Shown: positions 13,257 through 25,631, counted from the stretch's first letter. The stretch: 64,000 nt of DNA from Panulirus ornatus (GCF_036320965.1 NC_092225.1:79810113-79874112); one strand, 5' to 3'. The notes: a model not told the origin generated them from the letters alone. A program made the numbers and translations.

Positions 13257-13937
13257 CCTAAGTGTTTAGGTTAAGGGCCGAAAAGAAAGTGTGAAGACAC
13301 TGAGATCAGGACACAGAATTTTACGTAATTCGACAGATGTATCTTAATTGGTATGGAACTGGTGTAAGCCATTCGGATTTCGGTTACGTTTTTCCAGTGG
13401 TTTTTTTTTTTTTGTGTGTGTAATGATGAGGTGGCAGTGCACAGTCACACATCAAGTGAAGTAGTTCTTCCTTACGTTCTTGCCACAAATGGAGTTATCA
13501 CTGACAAAGTTCCTGATCCTACAGAAAGAGAATTCAGTGAGATTAACCTAAATCAATGCAGTGTTTCAAGTGGAGCCAAACGGTTGCTAGTATCTGTTTT
13601 GATAATACCTGAGATTAGATGGTAGATGACACCTGGCAGAGGCAATCTAATGATCAGGCGATCCCACAGGTTAAGAAATACTGGTGATGCAATGGGCAGG
13701 TTGAGTGGTGAGGAAGAGCGTCGAGTGTTGGCCTTATCCTCATTTCTTAAGACTTCACACGTATACAGGTCTTCCTCCCAGCCACCCTCAACCAATGGTC
13801 ATGAATCAGTCACGAGATATCAATCACATTTTTTCTCTGGTGACATGACGGCATCTGGACAGGTTGCCAGTACTGACCTGGAGGCTCCAGGTCTGGCTCC
13901 CAGTGACATGAAGGCTCCAGGTCTGGCTCCCAGTGAC
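13257..13937 (+). other. Unrecognised insert with a long frame broken once
   Basis: This 680-bp stretch belongs to no repeat family I recognise in the window. It lies between SINE-like copy 5 and the resumed RTE-B LINE. From 13416 to 13943 one plus-strand frame is open except for a TAG at 13623-13625 (about 175 codons). The frame begins CNDEVAVHSHTSSEVVLPYV and ends with two copies of APGLAPSD encoded by a tandem 30-bp repeat at about 13882-13937. I do not recognise the protein. It could be a captured host exon or retrocopy, or chance. There is no poly(A) and no convincing splice pair. Confidence 0.4.
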
Positions 13938-14605
13938 GTGTAGTAATAAAAAGAGTGTGGTTGAGAGAGCAAAAGAGGGTGTTTTGAAATGGTTTGGTCA
14001 CATGGAGAGAATAAGTGAGGAAAGATTTACAAAGAAGATATATGTGTCAGAGGTGGAGGGAACGAGAAGTGGGAGACCAAATTGGAGGTGGAAGGATGGA
14101 CTGAAAAAGATTTTGAGTGATCAGGGCCTGAACATGCAGAAAGGTGAAAGGCGTGCAAGGAATAGAGTGAATTGGAACGATGTGGTATACCGGAGTTGAT
14201 GTGCTGTCAATGGATTGAACCAGGGCATGTGAAGCGTCTGGGGTAAACCATGGAAAGTTTTGTGGGGCCTGGATGTGGAAAGGGGGCTGTGGTTTCGGTG
14301 CATTATACATGACAGCTAGAGACTGAGTGTGAACAAATGTGGCCTTAGTTGTCTTTTCCTAGGGCTACCTTGTGGGCATGCGGGGGAAGGGGGTTGTCAT
14401 TTCATGTGTGGTAGGATGGCGATGGGAATGAATAAAGGCAGCAAGTATGAATTATGTACATGTGTATATATGTATATGTCTGTGTATGTATACATATGTA
14501 TATGTTGAAATATATAGGTATGTATATGTGCGTGATGGATGTATGTGTGTACACATATGTATGTGGGTGGGTTGGAACGCGGGAGACAGCGACAAAGCAT
14601 AATAA
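13938..14605 (+). mobile_element. RTE-B LINE, older copy, second part
   Basis: This is the continuation of the copy broken at 12967. It runs from NKKSVVERAKEGVLKWFGHM through GRPNWRWKDGLKKIL to the stop near 14199, then the long RTE-B 3' UTR (GTGGGGCCTGGATGTGG, the CTAGAGACTGAGTGTGAAC block, TG-rich stretch) and tail at about 14590-14605. It ends against a Penelope-like sequence. Confidence 0.9.
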
Positions 14606-14611
14606 ATAAAT

Positions 14612-15330
14612 ATAAGTATGACTGTATATCTGTAGGTTTTCTGTAAACCTTAGTTTTCATGATACCTTTATCCCTGATGACCTCTACATCCAAAAAGTGT
14701 AATCTATTATTGATTTTGACTTCTTGGGTAAACTTAATGGAGGGAGCTAACGAGTTTAACTTATGTAGAAAGTCCTCAATGGGTAGATTAATAAGCCAAA
14801 AGCAAAGTACATCATCTTCATATTGGAGTCAAATTATGTTTTGTTACTTTATAGCATTTAGCTAATGGCTTTCAAAATACTCCATGTAAATATCTGCTAA
14901 CACAGCGGAGAGGGGATCATCCATGGCCATACTAAATTGTTAGATAAAATGTTTGTCCACAAACACAAAAGATGAATTACCTACACATAATCTTATTAGT
15001 TTAATTATGTTCTTACTGGGGATGCCCTCAATATTGCTTAAAAAGATGTTTAGGAGGAAAGTTAACACATCAATTACCAAGACGTTGGTGAGCAGCAATT
15101 TCACATCAAAACTCACTAATCTATAAGGATACTTTATGTTTACAGATTTCAGCTTTCTAACCAAATCCTCGCTGTTTTTTTTTACAAATGAATCTGAAAT
15201 GGTACCCACAAAAGAAGACAGCTATGTCAATAGCCACTTGGATAGCTTATATGTAACAGAACCTATAGACCTTATAACTGGCCTTAGGGGACTGTTTGGT
15301 TTTCCCAAATTCCAACAAATAACACTGAAA
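14612..15330 (-). pseudogene. Penelope-like element reverse transcriptase, degenerate
   Basis: Minus-strand reading gives the RT core of a Penelope-like retroelement in the family's order: GKPNSPLRPVIRSIGSVTYKLSKWL, then DSFVKKNSEDLVRKL, YRLVSFDVKLLLTNV (motif A; usually SFDVxSLFTNVP), SSFVFVDKHF, SMAMDDPLSAVLADIYMEYFE (usually GMAMGSPLSPVLANIYMEYFE), QYEDDVLCF (the Y-x-D-D catalytic box) and LHFLDVEVIRDKG with KTKVYRKPTD. Several stops and lost residues show it is dead. No GIY-YIG endonuclease is visible; sequence beyond YRKPTD is replaced by the LINE tail at 14605. Confidence 0.85.
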
Positions 15331-15404
15331 TAATCCATATAAACTGAATAACCCAACAAACATGAAATGTGTGACCCCAAATTCATTCTTAAACTCCCAC
15401 CCAC

Positions 15405-15690
15405 CAGACATACACCATCAAAAACCACACTTCCCAGATAAGCAAGAGTCACACTCTCCTCCTTATGCCCTAGGCATCACCCATTACTATAAACACCATT
15501 TCAACATATCCCAAGGCCTTTCATGCCCATGATATAACTACTCTGAAGAAGACACAGAGCACATACAACTTGACTGTCCTGCATTCCAGACAAATAGAAA
15601 AACAAACATCACAACACTTTATGAACCGTGGTCCCATCTGGTGGAGGTGACCAGCTTCCTGATTGCTGTAGATCTTAAAGGGATAGAAGG
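15405..15690 (+). mobile_element. C-terminal remnant of a Jockey/I-type LINE
   Basis: Plus-strand reading near 15495-15660 contains YKHHFNISQGLSCP, a stop, then YNYSEEDTEHIQLDCPAF followed by QTNRK. This resembles the Cys/His-rich C-terminus (C-x2-C, H-x3-C) of Jockey or I-group LINE polyproteins. The second Cys of the first pair is lost. The assignment rests on this motif only. Confidence 0.5.
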
Positions 15691-15964
15691 GACCCCTAAT
15701 GTATGAAGTAAGTAGGCAATAATATTTTCACATTCTTTTCCAAGCTATTCCTGTATTACTTTCTCTAATCATGCTCTGCTCTCATGTACATGATGATGCA
15801 TGAAAATATGTCTAGAAACTATCATAGAAGGGACCCCCAAAGTATGAAGTAAGTAATAAGTAAGCAATAATATTTTCCCATTCTTTTCCAAGCTATTCCT
15901 GTATCACTTTCTCTTTATTCATGCTCTGCTCTCTTCTACATGCTGATGCATGAAAATATGTCTA
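15683..15964. repeat. Two tandem units of about 141 bp
   Basis: Units start with ATAGAAGGGACCCC at 15683 and 15824 and end with GATGCATGAAAATATGTCTA. They differ by a few substitutions and small indels (for example AAGTAAGTAGG versus AAGTAAGTAATAAGTAAG). Confidence 0.9.
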
Positions 15965-16012
15965 AAATCTGGCATACCTATCTTTTAACTTAAGATTCTG
16001 AATTATCTATTT

Positions 16013-16770
16013 TCTTTCTTATACTTAATCGCCATCTCCTGCATAAGCAAGGTAGTGCAAGGAAACATATGAAAGAATGCCCAAACCCACCCACATACAC
16101 ATGTATATACATAAACGCCCACACACGCACATACACATATGTATACATTTCAACGTATACATACATATACAGACACAGACAGATACATATATACTCATAT
16201 TTATTATACTTTGTCGCTGTCTCCCACGTTAGCAAGGTAGCGCAAGGAAACAGAAGAAAGAATGGCCCAACCCATCCACATACACATGTATATACATACA
16301 CGTCCACACACGCACATATACATACCTATACATCTCAACGTATACATATATATACACACACAGACATATACATATATACACATGTACATAATTCATACTG
16401 TGTGCCCTTATTTATTCCCATCGCCACCCCACCACGCATGAAATGAAAACCCCCTCCCCCCGCATGTGCACGAGGTAGCGCTAGGAAAAGACAACAAAGG
16501 CCACATTCGTTCACACTCAGTCTCTAGCTGTCATGTATAATGCACCGAAACCACAGCACATATATATATATGTACATATTCATACTTGCTGCCTTCATCA
16601 ATTCCCGTCACCACCCCGCCATACATGAAAAAGCAACATTCCCTGCACACGCACGCACTAGGAAAAGACAAAAAAGGCCACATTCATTCACACTCAGTCT
16701 CTAGCTGTCATGTGTAATAAACAGAAACCACAGCTCCCTTCCCACATCCAGGCTCCACAAAACTTTTCTG
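16013..16770 (-). mobile_element. Stacked RTE-B 3'-UTR fragments
   Basis: Three minus-strand pieces of the RTE-B 3' UTR lie head to tail without any RT sequence. One is 16013-16200 (diverged tail box and CA-rich stretch). One is 16204-16560 (tail box, CA-rich stretch, upstream tail-like box, CTCAGTCTCTAGCTGTCATG). One is about 16561-16770 (a second TTCATACTTGCTGCC to CCACATCCAGGCTCC segment). Each is truncated on its 5' side. Confidence 0.85.
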
Positions 16771-16818
16771 AATAAAAAATGTAATTTTCAGATGACTATT
16801 TCAAAACTGAAGACTTCA

Positions 16819-17118
<300 letters not shown>

Positions 17119-17396
17119 TCATTTTGTCTAGGACCACAATGAATATCAAATATGACTAAATTCCATTTAAGGGGTTCCTGGGTCAGGAGTAAGTGCAACT
17201 ACACCCACATAATGGTAACCAATTGACTGGAATTTAGCTGTAATGCAACTGATAAATTTGGGAACCTGTTCACTAATTTGAAAGTTAAGCCTCTATAATA
17301 GAAATTTGAGTCCCAAACATATAAAAATCTGTTTAATAATTAAAAATAAAAATATCCAAATCTTGTTCAATCACTATTGAAATTAAATTAAAAGTG

Positions 17397-18055
17397 ACAG
17401 GAAGTGAGTCACAGGGTGGGGGAGGGGTTGAAGGTTCTGGGAGCGTTGAAGAGTGCGTGGAAGGAGAGAACGTTATCTCAGAGAGCAAAATTGGGTATGT
17501 TTAAAGGTTCTAACAATGTTATATGAATGTGAGACATGGGCTATGGATAGGGTTGTGTGGAGGGTGGATGTGTTGGAAATGAAATGTTTGTGGACAATAT
17601 GTGGTGTGAGGGGGTTTGATCAAGTAAGTAATGAAAGGGTAAGGGGGATGTGTGGTAATAAAAAGAGTGTGTTTGAGAGAGCAGAAGAGGGTGTGTTGAA
17701 ATGGTTTGGACACATGGAGAAAATGAGTGAGGAAAGATTGACAAAGAGGATATATGTGTCAGAGGTGGAGGAAAGAAGGAGAAGCAAGAGACAAAATTGG
17801 AGGTGGAAGGATGGAATGAAAAAGATTTTGAGCAGTCCAGGCCTGAACATACAGAAGGGTGAAAGGTGTGCAAGGAATAGAGTGAATTGGAACGATGTGG
17901 CATACTGGGGTCGACGTGCTGTCAATGGATTGAACCAGGGCATGTGAAGTGCCTGGGGTAAGCCATGGAAAGTATTGTGGGGCCTGGATGTGGAAAGGGA
18001 GCTGTGGCTTCGTTACATTACACACAGCAGCTAGAGACTAAGCATGAATGAATGT
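17397..18055 (+). mobile_element. RTE-B LINE, 3' fragment
   Basis: Begins at GAAGTGAGTCACAGGGTGGG within the coding region and runs through the C-terminal region (SKRQNWRWKDGMKKIL) to the start of the long 3' UTR. It is truncated before the tail. The frame from 17453 to 17947 is mostly open with a short deletion at the FEGIVVP motif. It lies in the copine intron upstream of exon F. Confidence 0.9.
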
Positions 18056-18306
18056 GACCCTTTATCATTACAGATATCACAAAACCTTCCAAAACAATGT
18101 TTTGTATTCTGATTATGGAATTCCTATTTCACACTGTCCTAATAAAACTTATGACTATGGTGGCAAGAATGTCTTCTGGGATGACTTAATGTAGCTGCAA
18201 TGTCAAACCAAAGTGTAACTGAGTGCAATGTCAAACTAAAAGAGTGTAACTGAGTAAGGTAAGTAGACGTATGTTTGATGAAAGACCAAAACTTAAATTA
18301 GTGAAT

Positions 18307-19514
18307 ATAATGAGGAACTGCAGAAGCTGGTGACTGAGTTTGGTAAAGTGTGTGAAAAAAGAAAGTTAAGAGTAAATGTGAATAAGAGCAAGGTTATTAG
18401 GTACAGTAGGGTTGAGGGTCAAGTCAATTGGGAGGTAAGTTTGAATGGAGAAAAACTGGAAGATGTAAAGTGTTTTAGATATCTGGGAGTGGATTTGGCA
18501 GCAGATGGAACCATGGAAGCGGAAGTGAATCATAGGGTGGGGGAGGGGGCGAAAGTTCTGGGAGCCTCGAAGAATGTTTGGAAGTCGAGAACATTATCTC
18601 GGAAAGCAAAAATGGGTATGTTTGAAGGAATAGTGGTTCCAACAATGTTGTATGGTTGCGAGGCATGGGCTATGGATACAGTTGTGCGCAGGAGGGTGGA
18701 TGTGCTGGAAATGAGATGTTTGAGGACAATATGTGGTGTGAGGTGGTTTGATCGAGTAAGTAATGTAAGGGTAAGAGAGATGTGTGGAAATAAAAAGAGT
18801 ATGGTTGAGAGAGCAGAAGAGGGTGTTTTGAAATGGTTTCGTCACATGGAGAGAATGAGTTAGGAAAGATTGACCAAGAGGATATACGTGTCAAAGGTGG
18901 AGGGAACGAGGAGAAGTGGGAGACCAAACTGGAGGTGGAAAGATGGAGTGAAAAAGATTTTGAGTGATCGGGGCCTTAACATGCAGGAGGGTAAAAGGTG
19001 TGCAAGGAATAGAGTGAACTGGAACGATGTGGTATACCGGGGTCGACGTACTGTCAATGGATTGAACCAGGGCATGTGAAGTGTCTGGGGTAAACCATGG
19101 AAAGTTCTGTGGGGCCTGGATGTGGAAAGGGAGCTGTGGTTTCAGTGCATTATTACATGACAGCTAGAGATTGAGTGTGAACGAATGGGGCCTTTTGTTG
19201 TCCTTTCCTAGCGCTACCTCGCACACATGAGGGGGGAGGGGGTTGTTATTCCATGTGTGGCGGGGTGGCGATGGGAATAAATAGAGGCAGACAGTATGAA
19301 TTATGTACATGTGTATATATGTATATGTCTGTGTGTGTATATATATGTGTACATTGAGATGTATAGGTATGTATATTTGCGTGTGTAGACGTGTATGTAT
19401 ATACATGTGTATGGGAGTGGGTTGGGCCATTTCTTTCGTCTGTTTCCTTGTGCTACCTTGCTAACGCGGGAAACAGCGACAAAGCAAAATAAATAAAAAT
19501 AAATAATGAGGAAC
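18307..19514 (+). mobile_element. RTE-B LINE, 5'-truncated copy with 12-bp target duplication
   Basis: ATAATGAGGAAC at 18307-18318 recurs at 19503-19514 directly after the AAATAAATAAAA tail, a clear target-site duplication. The element (about 18319-19502) encodes the RT thumb and C-terminal region from TEFGKVCEKRKLRVNVNKSK to the stop near 19077. A single TAG at 18861 in the ERMSEERL motif is the only break. The full long 3' UTR is present: GGGGCCTGGATGTGG, CTAGAGATTGAGTG, a first tail-like box at about 19208, a TG-rich region and the terminal tail box at about 19450. It is the best reference for the RTE-B 3' end. Confidence 0.93.
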
Positions 19515-19637
19515 AATATGTTTAGTGGGGGAGCAGGAACAAGTTTGGAGGAATATAAGAATACATGCTTTATCAGGTATGAAGAGAATGTGGGGGGGGA
19601 AAAAAATGCATTCTGTGAACACAAAAAAGGGTCTTAC

Positions 19638-19760
19638 CACATATGATGCCATCAGTGATAATAAGAAGCACAAAGTAGTTGTTGCCATCTTGGTGAGCTG
19701 CAGCAAACTTAGCCACATGGTTGATCACAGGGGCAAAGTATGTTGGACCATACAGACCAA
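19638..19760 (-). CDS. Copine, exon E (vWA domain)
   Basis: Exon of 123 bp with acceptor TTTTTCACAG before 19760 and donor GTAAGA after 19638. It encodes (V)[18 protein letters not shown], then [19 protein letters not shown] and IIC, closing with one base of the next Asp codon. The [10 protein letters not shown] strand is the conserved core of the copine vWA fold that contributes the TDG loop near the metal site. Phase 1 at both ends fits exons D and F. Confidence 0.94.
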
Positions 19761-22700
19761 CTGTGAAAAAGAAGATGTATATTCTAAAACTAACAATACC
19801 TGCTATGAAGTGTTCTGGATGGAGTTTTTTCAGATGAATAAAAATCATATGGTCATATTTTCTCAAAATTAGTATAGTTCATCCAAAATGAAAGAGGATT
19901 ATATTACTGTCAAGTGACAGAGACATCCATGAAATTACAATATTTTCATAATAACTTTGGTCAGTAAAATCAAAAGATTCACTTCATTCTTACAAGGGAA
20001 TTAATTCATAAATAAATGAAGGGACTTACAGGAACTAAGGTGCCATGAGAAATTCAACAGTAATGATAACAATGGACTTCAAAATGAAAACATCATTGTC
20101 CATGAAACCCAAAGAATGTGAGCAAATGCAGCTTTTCTTCATCTGTTCCTGATGCTAACTTGCTAACATAAGAAATGGTGGACACATATGAAAGAAAGGA
20201 ACAATATGCACACACTGAAAGCTACCTTTGAACAATATCCTACATACACATTATTAGACCTACTGCAATGTAAACCTCCTTTGCTATCTGTGAAGTCTGG
20301 TAAAGACAGTCAGTAATTACAAAAAATTAAATATTTGAAATACTGCATGAAAAACTCTCTCTCTCCAGGGTGATGTCCTGCGAGCCATGAGAGATGTCTT
20401 GGACCTCTGGGCATTAGAAACCTCTTTATTCCCATCTTACTGTTGAGGCATATACCTCTACCTTTTATCAATTACCTCATACATAGTTAATGGTGTCATT
20501 TGGCCCAGCCTGACTCTGTAATTGTGTTACTGTCTCCAAATCCTTAGTCTACATGCACCTCCATTTGACTCAGTGTGACCATCAACAACCTTCACTCTAT
20601 AATTATGTCACTGTTTCCAATTCGTTAGTCAACATGAATCTCATTATTGTATGGACACAGACATTGCCCTGACAGTGCTTATAATCTGTCAAGAGAAAGA
20701 TTTTCAAAAGACAGAAAGAATGCGTGGGAAACACAACCAAGAAAATGTTAAAAGAACACCCACTGGTGACAATAAGTTTTCCATATTTCAAAACTTTCTC
20801 TCCAAGGTTGGTCTGTCACACAAGTCATGAGAGTATATCAGCATGGAGAAGGGTAATGAAGAACTTCATTATAAAGGCCATATATATCAAGAACACTACA
20901 TAAGTCATCCTTGGGTCCTACTGCCCAATTAATGTTAACACTAAGGTCATACCAGAACAACCCTCCACATTCAAGAGTAAAGTATTAATGGCAGACATGG
21001 TGAACTCCAAAGTCTACCAGATACATTTCTCTAAGGGAAAGGTTCTCAGAAAGGATAATATCAGTCCCATGCCAAGATGTTTCCTACAGAGAGAGAGAGG
21101 TTTTAAGATTCATGGACACAAGATGTTCCTCTCACAATCTCTAGTGATCAGTGTGATTCACCCAATTCTCACAATCCATAATGATCAGTTCTTGTCTAGA
21201 CATTGCACATAGACTCTATAACTCTCTTCTTGGTAGCAAAGGTTATCAAGAAGTTTCACAATGAACAGTGAGGTATTGTAAGGCGAGAGAAAACTCCAAT
21301 AATATTAAAAAAAAACTGATTCATGATACCCTTACAGGTCTAAGGAAGAAATACAACTATGCTCTAAAAAAATTATTGGGAAACAGGCAACAAGTATATC
21401 CTGAGAAGTATACCTCAAAAACACCAATAAAGGCAGTTCCCATACAGCATGTTCCTAGATTAAATAACCTTGATAACCCATCATAAGGCTACAAACGAAC
21501 TCATATAAACTACTTCTGAACCCAAAGGTAACTAAATCTTCTAGGATTTATGCAGAGTATATTATGATGCACTTCTCCTGTCTGCACTCCAGAAGCATGG
21601 TCCCCACACTATGCTCAAAAATAATTCCTTGTTGGGATGGCAGATATGTCCCCAATCAACACCCAAAAATTAATTCCTTATTGGCATGGCAAGTATGGAA
21701 ACCTCTAATATATCAACCCTAAAATCAAGAGGCATGATAGATGCACAAAAAGATAATGCTTTGAAGATGCTGGTCACAAGAATTCACCACAATACCTGGA
21801 CCCATCAGAAACACTAGGGAATTCATGGTGGAAAACCTTAAAAAGGAACATAACAAGCTTTTACAATGTGCACAAGACCATCCAGGCTGAGGTTTAAATG
21901 GGTCTCCAGGCCATGACTTCCAAAAACTTAGCTGACCAATGATCCAACTCAGTTGCACAGGCCCAGCTTAAGCAGAGATGGTAAAAGACCTCTGAAGTCT
22001 GCATCAGATAAATAGATCAGGAGGCAATACTAAGGATCTGGATATGAAATTATTCATATACAATTTCTTAGGTCTTGCTTCACCTGAGTTGCGAGAAGCA
22101 TAATGATTGCCTCTAGAATTTTTTGTATATCAACTCCAAACCTTACCATTTGGACTGGAACTTTTTCTCATCTTTCCTTGAAGTTTCATGTCTTTCTGGG
22201 TTCAGATGTTTAAGAGTTCCTTTCTGGCCTTGTACTGAAAAGTACCCTATGGGAACTTCCTTTGTAGTGGAGTTTGTGTCGTAAATTTCTCAGGATGTAC
22301 TGGTTGTATGTTCTCCAATCCCTTTTTGGGGCTTAGTTGTCATTTTTCCTCACACATATAAGGGTAATCATATCTTATCCTTTGCAATCAGAGGAGTGAC
22401 TCTCTAGCCTTATAGTGCCTCACTGGTCCATTATCGAATTAACCTCTTGACAGCCATTACAGTAATAGTTACAGTGCAATTTCTAGACAAAATAACTGAT
22501 CATAAGACTAGAGAAACTAAGCTTCAAAGACCAGTTTTCCTCTTTTTTAGGAACAATTACAAAACCCTTGAAGGTACTCCCAACTAATCATACAGGAGAA
22601 CTTACAAGTCTATCAAAAGTGATTACAACGAAACCACTGATTGCACTTCTATCACAAAAAAATCTAAACCCAAAGTCCTACTTTGACTATCTGCCAACGT

Positions 22701-23044
22701 AGGATGGAATTCCACCAATTTGATGTTCACATTATGTATAGCTCTCAGGTAATCAAATTTGTTAACAATGCATACTATGGAGGGAGCCACTGCTTGATCA
22801 ATATAGTGTGCCAGAAGACTTGCTATGTTCCATGACACATTCCTTCCTTCTAGCACATCAAATGCCACTCAAGGGCATACCACACTTAGAAGAGCAAGAA
22901 GTCATTGAAGAGATATGCATGTTGAAAATAACCATATAATAAATCCTATGTAAAGATATTATGTAAGTATACCAAAAGTATAAGTGTTTTCATAAATGTT
23001 CATGAACCATACCACTCAATAACCAATATAAAATTCAATTACAT
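19761..23044. other. Copine intron sequence without recognised features
   Basis: AT-rich intron. I see no transposon protein signature. A short imperfect direct repeat (CAAAAATAATTCCTTGTTGG and CAAAAATTAATTCCTTATTGG) lies near 21617 and 21664. The short open frames here have no recognisable motifs. Confidence 0.55.
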
Positions 23045-23856
23045 AACATCCATGGAGAAAAACTGGAGGAAGTAAAGTGTTTTAGATATCTGGGAGTGGA
23101 TCTGGCAGCGGATGGAAACATGGAAGCGGAAGTGGATCATAGGGTGGGGGAGGGGGCGAAAATCCTGGGAGCCTTGAAGAATGTGTGGAAGTCGAGAACA
23201 TTATCTCGGAAAGCAAAAATGGGTATGTTTGAAGGAATAGTGGTTCCAACAATGTTGTATGGTTGCGAGGCGTGGGCTATGGATAGAGTTGTGCGCAGGA
23301 GGATGGATGTGCTGGAAATGAGATGTCTGAGGACAATGTGTGGTGAGAGGTGGTTTGATCGAGTAAGTAACGTAAGGGTAAGAGAGATGTGTGGAAATAA
23401 AAAGAGCGTAGTTGAGAGAGCAGAAGAGGGTGTTTTGAAATGGTTTGGGCACATGGAGAGAATGAGTGAGGAAAGATTGACCAAGAGGATATATGTGTCA
23501 GAGGTGAAGGGAACGAGGAGAAGTGGGAGACCAAATTGGAGGTGGAAGATGGAGTGAAAAAGATTTTGTGTGATCGGGGCCTGAACATGCAGGAGGGTGA
23601 AAGGAGGGCAAGGAATAGAGTGAATTGGAACAATGTGGTATACCGGGGTTGACGTGCTGTCAGTGGATTGAATCAGGGCATGTGAAGCGTCTGGGGTAAA
23701 CCATGGAAAACTGTGTAGGTATGTATATTTGCGTGTGTGGACGTATGTATATACATGTGTATGGGGGTGGGTTGGGCCATTTCTTTCGTCTGTTTCCTTG
23801 CGCTACCTCGCAAACGCGGGAGAGAAAAAAAAAAAAGAAAAAAAAAACATCCATGG
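23045..23856 (+). mobile_element. RTE-A LINE, 5'-truncated copy with 11-bp target duplication
   Basis: AACATCCATGG at 23045-23055 recurs at 23846-23856 after an A-rich tail, a target-site duplication. The inserted piece begins at GGAGAAAAACTGGAGG and encodes the last 150 or so residues plus the short 3' UTR. A one-base loss near 23547 (WRWKDG region) breaks the frame. The tail box is cut to CGCGGGAGA before the A-run. It lies in the copine intron between exons D and E. Confidence 0.94.
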
Positions 23857-24496
23857 TCACAGCTAGATCAGTCTTGGATCCTTATCCATTCTAAGATGGA
23901 AGGAATAGGCAAGCTGCAACTGGCCATTGTTGAGTCTAAGAAAAAAGATGTGTCTCGACTTACAACCTGGGGATGATGTCTTCACAGAGTTGAGTTTGCT
24001 GACTAATCAGAAGGCAGATCAAAATTGAACCAAGCCATTAACTATCCACCAGGTGATTAATGAAGGGTGAGAGGTTTTTGTCTTACTAGTAAGACTGGGG
24101 GTTAAGAAGTTGCTAACCCCAAGGTTTCAAGAATCTTACAAGGCTTGCAGGACAAATCAACTCTGGAGTGAAAAAAACTGCAATCTGTAACTCCATCCTT
24201 GCTGGTACTAATGCTAATCCTACTTATCATTCAGTATGTTTATATATTCTCAATTACATACCTATTCAGACAGAAAACATCAAGTTCTGAAAGTCTTATA
24301 GCTCATTCATGTACCTTCATTACCATTTATGATGCTGAATATCACATGTGCAAAACATTCAAGTTAATTAGCACTACTGAAAACTTAGAATATATTTTAC
24401 CTACAACTACAACAACAATTACTTAATAATGGAGCAAGGCACATATATATAAAATGCATTTCAATAAACAACGCAATTTCAAAAACTTACCGTGCA

Positions 24497-24497
<1 letters not shown>
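23857..24497. other. Copine intron sequence
   Basis: No feature recognised. The sequence is unique within the window. Confidence 0.55.

Positions 24498-24546
<49 letters not shown>
24498..24546. repeat. (GT)n microsatellite
   Basis: About 24 GT units. It borders the 5' end of a diverged RTE-B copy. Confidence 0.97.
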
Positions 24547-24549
<3 letters not shown>

Positions 24550-24559
24550 ACATCTATAA

Positions 24560-25530
24560 GAGGTGAAGAGATCCGGAAAGTGAGTCTGCTGTAGTTTGCT
24601 GATGATATAACACTGTTGGCAGCTTTGAGTGAGAAACTGCAGAAGTTGGTGTCTGGGTTTGGGAGTGTGTGAAAGGAGGAAGCTGAAAACAAATGTGAAT
24701 AAAAGAATGGTTATTAGGAGTATCAGGGAAGGGGAACATGTTAGTTTGGGGTTTTAGCGTGAAAAGAGAAAATCAAGATGGAAAGTAAGTGTTCTAGATA
24801 CATGAGTGGACATGACAGTGAATGGAACCATGGAAGCAGAAGCGAGTCATAGTGGGTGGAGGGTTAAAGGTTCTGGAAGCATTAAAGAATGAGTGAAAAG
24901 ACTGATTAATAAAGAGTATGTCTGAAGGTAAAGTAGTAATAATGATGCTGTGCACTTGTGAGGCATGGGCTACAGATGATGATGTACACAGGAGGGTGGA
25001 TGTGTTGGAAATGAAATGTTGAGGGCAACAAGCATTGTAAAGAGGTCAACTGAGTAAGGAGTAAAAGGCTAAGAGAGAGATTGCGATTATATGAAGAATG
25101 TGGCTGAGAGAGCTGAAGAGGGTGTAAAGAAATGGTATGAACAGTCTGGACATATGAAGATGCTGACAAAGGATATATATGTCAGAAGTGAAGGGGACAC
25201 AGAGAAGACCATATTGGAGATGGAAGGATGAAGTGAAAAATATTTTGAATGCTTGAAGCCTGAACATAAAGGAGGGCAACTGTGTACATAGGACAAAGTG
25301 AACTGGAGCAAAGTAGTGCACAGGTGTCCTGTCCTTAGACTGAACCAAGGATCATATATAAAGAACTGAAAAGACACCATGGAAAGATCTGTGGTGCCTG
25401 GTTGTGGAAAGGGGGCAGTGGTTTTCATGCCTCAAACATGACATGGAGGTGATCAAATGAGGCCTTTGTTCATCTTTTCATGGTATTACCTCACTAATGT
25501 GAGAAAAAGCGAACAAGAATAAAAGAAAAA
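24560..25530 (+). mobile_element. RTE-B LINE, old degenerate copy
   Basis: Recognisable only piecewise: TTTGCTGATGATATAACACTG (FADDITL), GAGAAACTGCAGAAG, the GGAAATGAAATG segment, the C-terminal GGACATATGAAGATG region, and a 3' UTR beginning ACCATGGAAAGATCTGTGG with a diverged tail box near 25485. Many indels make it one of the oldest copies in the window. Confidence 0.8.
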
Positions 25531-25631
25531 ATTTAGTCAGTTACTTTGACATGAAAGTACAACTCTTGCCTAGACAGGAATGAAAAACAATGACCAATAA
25601 ACAAAAAGCACAGTACATAATCAGAGCACTA

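Noticed and set aside
15683..15964. CRISPR-like direct repeat
   Set aside because: Only two long units without spacers, in a eukaryotic context.
22623..22868. 81-codon minus-strand open frame in the copine intron
   Set aside because: It has no recognisable motif, start context or splice sites, and is within chance length for this region.
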